From an uncultured Lachnospiraceae bacterium (GTDB taxonomy: Bacteria > Bacillota > Clostridia > Lachnospirales > Lachnospiraceae), in assembly GCA_910585075.1 (NCBI GenBank), contig CAJUED010000009.1:35922-99921 (forward strand): a stretch of 64,000 nt of DNA. The letters run 5' to 3'. The notes under the pieces are model-generated. The model was given only the letters and a program-made list of their open reading frames with translations, made no database searches and was not told where the DNA came from. Position 1 is the stretch's first letter; the number at the start of each line of letters is the position of its first letter. Position numbers and translations under genes: made by a program. Of this stretch, positions 1 through 7,874 are shown in pieces.

Positions 1-774
1 GTGGTGGGCGATTGGCTGAGGAGAAGCGGCAAGAGGAATGAGATCGTGCTGGTCACCAAAGGAGGACATCCGGAGATGGCAGGCGAAAATGTGGATCTGC
101 ATCGGAGCCGCATGTCCCAAGCAGACATGGTGAAGGATCTGGACGAGTCACTGTTCCAATTTGGATGTGACCATATTGATCTGTATTTCTACCATCGGGA
201 TGATCTTAACCAGACGGTGGAGGAAGAAATCGAGACAATGGAGGAGTTTGTCAAAGCGGGTAAGATCCGGTATTATGGCTGCTCCAACTGGAGCGCTTCC
301 AGGATGAAGGAGGCGGACGCCTACTGCGCCCGGAAAGGCTATCGCGGTTTTGTGGCGGATCAGAGCCTGTTAAATGTGGGCATGAGGTATTTCAAGGGAC
401 TGGCGGACGATACCATGGCCTATACCCAGGGGGAAGCATGGGACTATCATGTGGAAAACCCCAGGAATCTGGAAATGCCCTACATGGGAAATTGCAGCGG
501 TTTTTTCCACATCTTTGCCCAAAAGGGAGAAGATAGCGTAAAGGAAAATCCATATTATACGCCCGGCAATGTGAGGGTGGCAAAAAGGATGCAGGAGCTC
601 TGCAGAAAATATGACTGTACAATCACCCAATGTGTGCTGGGATTTTTCTACCATCAGCCTTTTGCCTGTGTGCCTCTCTACGGCCCGGGAATTCCGGAGC
701 ATGTGACAGATGCGTGCAAGACCCTTGAGGTGCCGTTTACGGATGAAGATTATAACTGGCTCTTGGCGGAATAA
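1..774 (+). CDS. Aldo/keto reductase, C-terminal part (5' end outside window)
   Basis: This is the visible part of an aldo/keto reductase, a cytoplasmic NAD(P)H-dependent enzyme that reduces sugar carbonyls or aldehydes. The frame is already open at base 1, so the GTG there is probably not the start, and the first TIM-barrel units with the catalytic Asp and Tyr are missing. The catalytic Lys (VTKGGHP, about residue 20) and His (LYFYHRDD, about residue 65) motifs are present, as is the family segment GKIRYYGCSNW. The next gene starts 57 bases downstream, followed by a sugar kinase and an epimerase on the same strand, so a role in sugar interconversion is inferred. The substrate cannot be read. 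Confidence 0.85.
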   Translation: MVGDWLRRSGKRNEIVLVTKGGHPEMAGENVDLHRSRMSQADMVKDLDESLFQFGCDHIDLYFYHRDDLNQTVEEEIETMEEFVKAGKIRYYGCSNWSASRMKEADAYCARKGYRGFVADQSLLNVGMRYFKGLADDTMAYTQGEAWDYHVENPRNLEMPYMGNCSGFFHIFAQKGEDSVKENPYYTPGNVRVAKRMQELCRKYDCTITQCVLGFFYHQPFACVPLYGPGIPEHVTDACKTLEVPFTDEDYNWLLAE

Positions 775-831
775 AGGGGAATAGAGAGGATTTGAGTCGC
801 CAGCGGAGCTGTGACATGGAGGATGAGTGTT

Positions 832-1185
832 ATGAAGTATTGTATACCGGACTGTTTCTGGCCTGTGAAAGACCAAGGGAGTTATCTGGGACATGAGGCG
901 ATCAGTATTTTGAATCTATCTGACCAGGATGTGCCGGCGGAGATGACATTGTATTTTGAGGACCGCAAAAAGCTGGAAGGTTTCCATCTGGAGATACCTG
1001 CGGAACGTACTATCCATTTTCATACATATGATCTGAAAAATGAGCAGGGTGTGAGTATTCCGCGGGGAGTGGGCTATGCGGCAGTGATTGAGTGTGAGAA
1101 ACCCATCGTAGTGCAGTATACGCGGGTGGATACCACACAGAGCGAACTGGGACTGGCAACTACCATGGCCGTAGTCATGGAATAA
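832..1185 (+). CDS. Anabaena sensory rhodopsin transducer (ASRT)-like protein
   Basis: A protein of about 117 residues resembling the Anabaena sensory rhodopsin transducer family. From memory of that family I recognise GHEAISILN near the N-terminus, IPAERTIHF in the middle, and PIVVQYTRVDTTQSE near the C-terminus. The family is a small all-beta soluble domain that has been proposed to bind small molecules or sugars, and most members have no rhodopsin partner. I chose the ATG at 832 because GGAGGA at 818-823 lies 8 bases upstream; the GTG at 811 and ATG at 823 are in frame but badly placed. It sits between an aldo/keto reductase and an FGGY kinase, so a sugar-sensing or sugar-binding role is inferred. 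Confidence 0.8.
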   Translation: MKYCIPDCFWPVKDQGSYLGHEAISILNLSDQDVPAEMTLYFEDRKKLEGFHLEIPAERTIHFHTYDLKNEQGVSIPRGVGYAAVIECEKPIVVQYTRVDTTQSELGLATTMAVVME

Positions 1186-1232
1186 TGGAATGTAAAATTA
1201 CTAATAGGAATCTTACGGTATGGGGGATTTTT

Positions 1233-2738
1233 ATGAAATACTTTTTAGGATTAGACAACGGCGGTACAAAGACCAAAGCGGTACTGTATGATCAAAACGG
1301 TAAAGAGCTTGCCCATCATGTGGTCTCGTCAGAAGTAATCATGGAAAGGCCTGGGTTTGTGGAACGGGATATGGAGGAGATGTGGCAGATGAACTGCTCC
1401 GTGATCAAGGCCGTACTGGTGGGCAGTGGTATCCCTGCCGATGAGATTGCCGGTGTGGGAATCTGTGGACATGGAAAAGGACTTTATCTGTGGGGAAAAG
1501 ATGACAGGCCGGCAGGATATGGTATTGTGTCCTCAGATAACCGTGCGGTCTCCTATCCGGAGAAATGGAGAAAGGATGGGACGGAGGAGAAAGCCTTTTT
1601 GTTGTCCTGCCAGCATGTGATGGCCTGTCAGCCTGTAGCGCTGTTAGCCTGGCTGAAAGACAACAGACCGGATCAATACGGAAACATAAAATGGATATTT
1701 GAGTGTAAGGATTATATCCGTTTCCGATTGACCGGGGAGGCAAGGGCGGAGATTACGGATTATTCAGGAACCGGTTTGATGAATCTACATACGCAGCAGT
1801 TCGATCCTGAGCTGCTTAAGCTTTTTGGGATAGAAGATGTGGAGAATGCCCTGCCGCCTCTGTGCAGGTCAGACGAGATTGCAGGCAGGATAACGCAAAA
1901 AGCAGCGAAAGCTTGTGGACTAAAAGAGGGAACGCCTGTGATTGGCGGTATGTTCGATATCAATGCCTGTGCTGTCGCCGCAGGGATTATGGACCCTTCA
2001 CGGATTTGTATGATTGCGGGCACCTGGTCTATTAATGAATATATCAGGAGGAGCCCTGTTTTGGATGGAAAAGTGCTGATGAATTCGTTGTACTGTCTGC
2101 CGGGTTATTATCTGGTGGAGGAGTCCAGCGCCACATCCGCCGGGAACAACGAATGGTTTATCCGGGAGCTTCTTCCCGAAATACAAAGAGAAGCGGAAAG
2201 CAGCGGCCAGGATATTTATCAGATTGTAGATGACTGGGTGGAGGAAATCCCGCCCGAGACGCCTGTGCCGGTCTTTTTGCCATTTCTTATGGCATCCAAC
2301 GTAAATCCCAGGGCGCAGTCTTGTTTTATCGGTCTGAATGTGAGCCATACCAGGAAGCATATGGCAAGGAGTGTGTTCGAGGGGATTACCTTCGGACATA
2401 AATACCATCTGGAAAAACTGTTGGCTACAAGAAATCGGGCGCCGGAGGCTATTAGGCTGGTGGGCGGCGCTTCCAGGGCAAAGGTTTGGGTGCAGATGTT
2501 TGCCGATGTGATGCAGCTTCCGGTGGAGGTGCCGGAGGCATCAGAGACGGGGGCACTGGGATGCGCCATCATGACCGCCTACACTACCGGAATATATCCT
2601 TCCTTGCAGGATGGAATCTGTAAAATGGCTCCGATATCAGAAAAAGTTATGCCGGATACAGGAAAAAAAGAGATTTATGACAGAAAGTATGGGGCCTATC
2701 TCAGGGCGGTGGAGGCACTGGATGGACTGTGGGAATAA
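1233..2738 (+). CDS. FGGY-family carbohydrate kinase, LyxK (L-xylulose kinase)-like
   Basis: A 501-residue FGGY kinase that phosphorylates a ketopentose or related sugar with ATP in the cytoplasm. The N-terminal phosphate-binding strand FLGLDNGGTKTKAV, the stretch GVGICGHGKGLYLW, and the second ATPase-type motif VIGGMFDINACAV fit the family, and the order and spacing resemble E. coli LyxK more than xylulokinase XylB. The length is normal. The start is the ATG at 1233, behind a GGGGGA run; an in-frame ATG at 1185 overlapping the previous stop lacks a good ribosome binding site. It is followed by a UlaE-type epimerase, which supports L-xylulose 5-phosphate as product. The exact substrate is an inference. 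Confidence 0.85.
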   Translation: MKYFLGLDNGGTKTKAVLYDQNGKELAHHVVSSEVIMERPGFVERDMEEMWQMNCSVIKAVLVGSGIPADEIAGVGICGHGKGLYLWGKDDRPAGYGIVSSDNRAVSYPEKWRKDGTEEKAFLLSCQHVMACQPVALLAWLKDNRPDQYGNIKWIFECKDYIRFRLTGEARAEITDYSGTGLMNLHTQQFDPELLKLFGIEDVENALPPLCRSDEIAGRITQKAAKACGLKEGTPVIGGMFDINACAVAAGIMDPSRICMIAGTWSINEYIRRSPVLDGKVLMNSLYCLPGYYLVEESSATSAGNNEWFIRELLPEIQREAESSGQDIYQIVDDWVEEIPPETPVPVFLPFLMASNVNPRAQSCFIGLNVSHTRKHMARSVFEGITFGHKYHLEKLLATRNRAPEAIRLVGGASRAKVWVQMFADVMQLPVEVPEASETGALGCAIMTAYTTGIYPSLQDGICKMAPISEKVMPDTGKKEIYDRKYGAYLRAVEALDGLWE

Positions 2739-2799
2739 ACACAGGCAGCTTGGTGTATGCAACCCGGAATCCGGAATTATGGCAGGAATGGGGGATATC

Positions 2800-3639
2800 A
2801 TGTGCAGATATGCGTTGGGACTATATGAAAAGGCAATGCCTGCAGATTTGGTTTGGAAGGAAAAATTGGAGGCGGCCCGAAATGCAGGATATGACTATGT
2901 GGAGATCAGCATAGATGAAACGGAAGAAAAGATAAACAGGATTTATATGAGCAAGGAAGAACGGCTTTCCCTGATTCAGGATATGTATGAAGCAGGCATA
3001 CCAATTCGTTCTATGTGTGTCAGCGCTCTAACCCGGTACTCTATAGGAAACAGCAACGCGCAGATACGAGAGCGGGGAATGCAGATTGCCAAGGGCGCTA
3101 TCCGGTTGGCGGACGATCTGGGGGTACGTATCGTGATGATTCCCGGTTATGATGTCTACTATGAAAAATCCACTCCGGAGACCAGGCGTTTGTTTGAGGA
3201 GGATCTGGAGGAGATAGCCATGTTCGCAGCCAAACTGGGAGTGCTGGTGGAGATGGAGACCATGGAAAACGCGTTTATGAATACGGTGTGGAAGGCTATG
3301 TACCATGTGAACCGGATTCAATCTGTCTATTTGGGGATTTATCCTGATTCCGGAAATATAACAAATGCGGCGGTGGCTTATGGTTCCGATGCGGTGGCAG
3401 ATCTGCTCTCCGGAAAGGGACATATCAGCTCTCTCCATCTGAAAGAATCCTGTCCGGGAAAGTTCCGGGAGGTTCCTTACGGGGAAGGACATGTGGATTT
3501 TGAGAAGATTATTAAGGCGGCCTGGAGCATTGGAGTACGTAAATACGTGACGGAGTTTTGGTATCAGGGGAGCAGTTTCTGGAAGGAAGACTTATCCGCA
3601 GCAAACCGAATGATGCGCGGAATTCTGGATAGGCAATGA
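2800..3639 (+). CDS. ulaE: L-ribulose-5-phosphate 3-epimerase / L-xylulose-5-phosphate 3-epimerase (UlaE/SgbU-like)
   Basis: A 279-residue TIM-barrel sugar epimerase of the xylose-isomerase-like superfamily. UlaE-type enzymes convert L-xylulose 5-phosphate to L-ribulose 5-phosphate. Recognised segments are LGLYEKAMP at the N-terminus, FVEIS-like GYDYVEISIDETEE, MIPGYDVYYE, and GHISSLHLKES with VPYGEGHVDF near the metal site. Length matches E. coli UlaE (284). The ATG at 2800 was chosen because GGGGG at 2790-2794 precedes it at a good distance; upstream in-frame ATGs at 2779 and 2788 lack this. With the kinase just upstream it completes a short L-xylulose entry route to the pentose phosphate pathway. 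Confidence 0.82.
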   Translation: MCRYALGLYEKAMPADLVWKEKLEAARNAGYDYVEISIDETEEKINRIYMSKEERLSLIQDMYEAGIPIRSMCVSALTRYSIGNSNAQIRERGMQIAKGAIRLADDLGVRIVMIPGYDVYYEKSTPETRRLFEEDLEEIAMFAAKLGVLVEMETMENAFMNTVWKAMYHVNRIQSVYLGIYPDSGNITNAAVAYGSDAVADLLSGKGHISSLHLKESCPGKFREVPYGEGHVDFEKIIKAAWSIGVRKYVTEFWYQGSSFWKEDLSAANRMMRGILDRQ

Positions 3640-3721
3640 ATACGGTCTATAAGATTATGTAATAGACTTTGTGTCTTAGCTATGGGATATTTGTATTGTA
3701 ATCTTAAGTTTTGAGTAAAAG

Positions 3722-3757
3722 CGGCGTAACCCTCATAAATACTGGGCTACGCCGTTT
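3722..3757 (+). terminator. Terminator of the kinase-epimerase operon
   Basis: CGGCGTA (3722-3728) pairs with TACGCCG (3748-3754) and is followed by TTT. The T-run is short, so termination may be modest. Confidence 0.5.
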
Positions 3758-3828
3758 CCTCCGTATAGCGTAACAGGAACTTCTTTGAGATGTTCATCCG
3801 GCATCTATAAGGGAATGCCGTATTTTTG

Positions 3829-3858
3829 TTGACAGAAACAAAAAAAGGCGTCTACAAT
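3829..3858 (+). promoter_or_regulatory. Sigma-A-type promoter for the DUF1703 ATPase gene
   Basis: TTGACA at 3829-3834 and TACAAT at 3853-3858 with an 18-bp spacer. The rest of the 3640-3998 gap holds the terminator at 3722 and a roughly 140-base leader with no recognised element. Confidence 0.6.
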
Positions 3859-3998
3859 ATAAATATTATATAGCTCAATATTTGGTTTTTCGCAGTATAT
3901 GCACTCATAGGAGGAATGTGGAGCGGGTCGGTAAGGCGGAGACCTTTGATGGGCCGGAAACTTGTATCAAGCACTCCGAAAGAACAGGGAGAACGGCA

Positions 3999-5702
3999 AT
4001 GGCAAGAGTGATAAGCATTGGCAGACAGGATTTTGAAAAAATCAGAAAGAACAACAATTTTTATATCGACAAAACCAATTTTATACGGGAATGGTGGGAG
4101 GCGGATGATGATGTGACGCTGCTCACGCGCCCGAGAAGATTTGGAAAGACGCTGAACATGAGTATGCTGGAAAAGTTCTTTTCCGTGGACTATGCGGGCA
4201 GGAGCGATTTGTTTGATGGGCTTGCCATATGGGAAGATAAATACAAAAAGCTGCAGGGAACATATCCGGTTCTCTTTATCAGCTTTGCGGGGATTAAGGA
4301 AAATTCTTACGAAGGGGCCAGGGAGAATATCTGCCGGGTGATAGAAGAACAGTATAATAAGCATGATTATCTGTTGGAGGGTGAACTGCTCAATGACAAG
4401 GAAAAGGCGTTTTATCAGAAGGTCTGTGCCGAAATGTCAGATTCGCAGGCAGCGGTATCCCTGCGCTCTCTGTCGGATTTCCTTGGCAGATATTATGGAA
4501 AAAAGGTGATAATCCTTTTGGATGAGTACGATACGCCCATGCAGGAAGCATATGTGGGCGGATATTGGGATGAAATTGTTGCGTTTACCAGAAGCCTGTT
4601 CAATTATACATTTAAAACGAACCCTTATCTGGAGAGGGCTATTATGACAGGCATTACCAGAATCAGCAAAGAGTCGGTCTTTTCGGATTTAAATAATCTT
4701 GAGGTGGTAACAACCACATCCGTCAAATATGCGGACAGCTTTGGCTTTACGGAAAAAGAGGTATTTGCAGCTTTGGAGGAATACGGTCTGTCAGAACAAA
4801 GGCAGCAGGTAAAAGACTGGTATGACGGCTTTACCTTTGGGGAAAAAAGAGATATTTACAATCCATGGTCCATTATCAATTTCCTCAAAGCGCGAAAGCT
4901 TGACACTTATTGGGCCAACAGCAGCTCCAACCAGCTTGTGGGAAAGCTGGTAAGGGAAGGAAGTAAAAACGTTAAGGAAACCTTTGAAGTCCTGCTGCAG
5001 GGCGGCAGCATTTGCATGGAGCTGGACGAGCAGATTGTTTACAACATGCTGGGGGATGATGAGCATGCTCTGTGGAGTCTTTTGCTTGCCAGCGGTTATT
5101 TGAAAGTGACGCAGCATCGGGCGTATGCTTCGGAATTTGGAGAATGGAAGCAGGATTACAGACTGGAGCTAACTAATTTTGAGGTGAAAGCCATGTTCCG
5201 CGGAATGATTCGGAAATGGTTTGGCGGCGGGGCCTATGGCTATAATGATTTTATCAAAGCTTTACTGACAGACGATATCAGGGCTATGAATACTTATATG
5301 AATAAGGTCGCCCTGAACACTTTCAGCTATTTTGATACGGGGAAAAATCCTTCCCAGGAGGAGCCGGAACGTTTTTACCATGGATTTGTGCTGGGACTGA
5401 TGGTGGAGCTGGCCGACAGATATGTGATTACCTCAAACCGGGAAAGCGGCTTTGGAAGGTATGACGTAATGCTGGAACCTCGGAAAATGGGAGAGGGGAT
5501 TGCACGGGATGATGCAATGATTATGGAGTTTAAAGTTCAGGACACGGAGGAAAAAGAGCTTTCCGACACCGTGAGTGCGGCGCTTCGGCAGATAGAGGAG
5601 AAGGATTACCGGGCAAATCTTGTGGCAAAGGGAATTCCGGAGGAACGGATACGGAAATATGGCTTTGCTTTCTGTGGGAAGAAAGTGTTGATTGGAAGCT
5701 GA
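3999..5702 (+). CDS. AAA-ATPase-like / PD-(D/E)XK nuclease domain protein (PF09820 + PF08011 type)
   Basis: A 567-residue protein of the DUF1703 group found in many copies in anaerobes; its function is unknown. The N-terminal half is an AAA-ATPase-like domain with the phosphate-binding segment RPRRFGKT (44-51) and a Walker B motif IILLDEYDTP (171-180). The C-terminal domain is a PD-(D/E)XK nuclease-type fold; the motif EFKVQ with E510 and K512, preceded by GRYDVML, is visible and looks intact. I chose the ATG at 3999 (AGGGAGAA upstream), where the conserved ISIGRQDFEKIR region begins; in-frame codons upstream are unsupported. It stands alone between its own promoter and terminator, which suggests a mobile or accessory gene. 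A role in defence or genome maintenance is only a guess. Confidence 0.8.
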   Translation: MARVISIGRQDFEKIRKNNNFYIDKTNFIREWWEADDDVTLLTRPRRFGKTLNMSMLEKFFSVDYAGRSDLFDGLAIWEDKYKKLQGTYPVLFISFAGIKENSYEGARENICRVIEEQYNKHDYLLEGELLNDKEKAFYQKVCAEMSDSQAAVSLRSLSDFLGRYYGKKVIILLDEYDTPMQEAYVGGYWDEIVAFTRSLFNYTFKTNPYLERAIMTGITRISKESVFSDLNNLEVVTTTSVKYADSFGFTEKEVFAALEEYGLSEQRQQVKDWYDGFTFGEKRDIYNPWSIINFLKARKLDTYWANSSSNQLVGKLVREGSKNVKETFEVLLQGGSICMELDEQIVYNMLGDDEHALWSLLLASGYLKVTQHRAYASEFGEWKQDYRLELTNFEVKAMFRGMIRKWFGGGAYGYNDFIKALLTDDIRAMNTYMNKVALNTFSYFDTGKNPSQEEPERFYHGFVLGLMVELADRYVITSNRESGFGRYDVMLEPRKMGEGIARDDAMIMEFKVQDTEEKELSDTVSAALRQIEEKDYRANLVAKGIPEERIRKYGFAFCGKKVLIGS

Positions 5703-5719
5703 GAGGGGAATAGAAAGCG

Positions 5720-5772
5720 GGTGTAAAGCCTGATGTGAACAATTATCATATCAAGGGCTTTACGCCTTTTTT
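5720..5772 (+). terminator. Rho-independent terminator after the DUF1703 gene
   Basis: GGTGTAAAGCC (5720-5730) pairs with GGCTTTACGCC (5756-5766) through one G-T wobble, followed by TTTTTT. Confidence 0.85.
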
Positions 5773-5775
5773 ATT

Positions 5776-5813
5776 CATAAGCTGATGCATGAAGTGTGGC
5801 GACATTTGATAAT
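5776..5813 (+). repeat. 38-nt post-terminator repeat element, copy 1 (degenerate)
   Basis: Begins four bases behind the terminator T-run. It shares the framework ATAAG, GAAG, GTGG and TTTGATA at the same spacing as the copies at 17287 and 23614, but most variable positions differ. Nothing else was recognised between here and the LysM gene at 5945. Confidence 0.5.
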
Positions 5814-5944
5814 TATCTTTAATCATTTTGTTTTTTAATCCTTTCTATGATGCAAAAATGATGCAAGCGTGGTTTATAGTTATTTATGAACGATACCATG
5901 TGTATTGTAAGGAACATGCATGATAAGGAAAAGAGGGGTAGGTC

Positions 5945-7636
5945 ATGAACAAGAGATTAAAGCGGATTGTGGCAGCAGTGCTTTTTACTATAATACTTTC
6001 AGGCATTTCAACAGACAGCCATGCGTATTTTGGGCAAAACAGCGATTATTATCTGACAACCGAAAAGCCAAAGGGCCGCGGAAAGAACCATTATCTTGAA
6101 TTTGTCAGCAAAGAGACCTATACCGTAGAGCCCGGGGATACGCTCTGGGATATTGCCAGGGATTATTGGGGAAGCGGCGCATGTTATCAAAAAATATTGT
6201 CTGATAATGGGGAAGCAGTCAGTGTACCGGAACGCCTCATACCGGGAACAGAATTGAAACTGGAGAAGACCCTGTACACAAAAGTAGGAATCGGGGATTA
6301 TATCAATCAGGATCAGTTCCGGTATGATATGCTTGTGGGGGGAGAGGCTTTTGACCTTGAAGATTCCTATGGAAAGAAGGATTTCAAACCGCCTTACCAA
6401 ATTTATGCGAGCGTGCCTTACGTGAATGACTTAAAGGAGGACGACCCTTATGTGCACTGGGAGGAATTCAAGGAGGAGGTCAGTAGATGCAGCAGGGAAA
6501 TCTGCGGAGACTTGGTATCGGATCTTTCTTTCGAACGATATCAGGTGACCGGTATAGGAAGCCTGTGCGGTTATAGTTTTACCTTTGATGCCGGGGATAA
6601 GGAATATATTATCATGGCGTATTTCTGCTATAACAGCACCACCCAAAGCGAGGCCTTTGCCCTGTGCGAGAAGGAAGGCTGCAGCAAAAATCTGCTTGAG
6701 CTGATACGGGGAAAAACTTTCTATGCGGCGGTGCGCTTTTTGGACCCGGGAACCTATTATGTGAAGGATGAGGATTTCGTGGGTTCGGAGGTATGGAAGT
6801 ACCCACAGCTCCGCAATCCTTTTGTGAACGCTATGACAAGGCTCTACGCAGGGCCTCTTGAACAGGCGGAGGATTATCCGGATGACTATGTCATTGAATG
6901 GAAAGCGCCGGAGCTTGAAAAGCTGGTGCGGGAGGAATTGGCCGGTCTGTGGCAGCTTACCGAGGAAGAAAAGCAGGCCTTTATGGAGCGGGATGTGACC
7001 GCTAAGGATCTTGCGGGGATTGAGGAGATGGAGCTTTCTTACTATTCCGTTTTGAATGGCAATGAGGAAGAATACCTGCGGCTGCAGTTAAATGGGAGCG
7101 AAGATAACGGAACGGACATAACCCTGAAAGCACCGGTAAAACGGCAGCTGTTAGATACGCTGGAGGATTTAGGGCATTTTCACGACCTGAAAAGCCTTGA
7201 GATTACGCTGCGCACTCCCGGCATCACGGATTTATCCTGTATAGGAAATCTGACGGAATTAAAGTCCCTTGATATGGATATCTATTCCGCCGATACCCGG
7301 GTGGAGAATGTGGATTTTCTGGGAAGCCTGAAAAAATTACGTAAGCTGGTTATGGGCGGGTGGTATTGGAAGAAGGAATACAATGAATATTTTGAAGGGA
7401 TTACGGATTTGTCCATACTCCGCAGTTGTCCCCACCTGGCTTATCTGACACTGAAGGCGGGGAATGTGGAGCGCTATGATTTCCTTGGAGATTTACCGGA
7501 AATCCACTACCTGTATCTGTCCCGGGTGTGGGGAGAGAAAAATGTGGTGCCCGACGAGTCTTTAGTGCCGAACGCCCGCTTTATTCAGATTTACGGGGAG
7601 CAGGTGCGGTTTGAAAACGGGGAAGGCTATGATTAA
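5945..7636 (+). CDS. Secreted LysM-domain protein with C-terminal leucine-rich repeats
   Basis: A 563-residue exported protein of unknown function. Residues 1-27 form a signal peptide (basic start, hydrophobic core, cut near DSHA). A single LysM peptidoglycan-binding domain follows at about 58-106 (YTVEPGDTLWDIARDYWG), which should hold it at the cell wall. The middle region (about 110-330) matches nothing I recognise. The C-terminal 160 residues contain irregular leucine-rich repeats such as LKSLEITLR, LTELKSLDMDI and LKKLRKLVMG. The ATG is preceded by AGAGGGG. It has its own gap on both sides and precedes an ABC exporter. A wall-anchored interaction protein is the simplest reading; the LRRs could bind protein or glycan. 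Confidence 0.75.
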   Translation: MNKRLKRIVAAVLFTIILSGISTDSHAYFGQNSDYYLTTEKPKGRGKNHYLEFVSKETYTVEPGDTLWDIARDYWGSGACYQKILSDNGEAVSVPERLIPGTELKLEKTLYTKVGIGDYINQDQFRYDMLVGGEAFDLEDSYGKKDFKPPYQIYASVPYVNDLKEDDPYVHWEEFKEEVSRCSREICGDLVSDLSFERYQVTGIGSLCGYSFTFDAGDKEYIIMAYFCYNSTTQSEAFALCEKEGCSKNLLELIRGKTFYAAVRFLDPGTYYVKDEDFVGSEVWKYPQLRNPFVNAMTRLYAGPLEQAEDYPDDYVIEWKAPELEKLVREELAGLWQLTEEEKQAFMERDVTAKDLAGIEEMELSYYSVLNGNEEEYLRLQLNGSEDNGTDITLKAPVKRQLLDTLEDLGHFHDLKSLEITLRTPGITDLSCIGNLTELKSLDMDIYSADTRVENVDFLGSLKKLRKLVMGGWYWKKEYNEYFEGITDLSILRSCPHLAYLTLKAGNVERYDFLGDLPEIHYLYLSRVWGEKNVVPDESLVPNARFIQIYGEQVRFENGEGYD

Positions 7637-7803
7637 AATATACTGGAAACGGTGTTGACAGAGAAGATAACCCGGATGAAGGCAATCCGTATGCAATCCG
7701 CATGGGATGCCGGGGAAAGGAGGGAATCAGGACAGGAAGCGGTTGATGGTGACAAAATGCCATAATATAGCTTTTGCCGTTGGATATTTATCAGGAATAA
7801 GTA

Positions 7804-7833
7804 TTTGCCATTTATATGGGGGCTATTTATAAT
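7804..7833 (+). promoter_or_regulatory. Possible promoter of the ABC exporter pair
   Basis: TTTGCC at 7804-7809 and TATAAT at 7828-7833 with an 18-bp spacer, 40 bases before the first exporter gene. Confidence 0.5.
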
Positions 7834-7874
7834 GATAGTATTCATTTATCATTTAGTAGAGGGAGGACGGGGAT

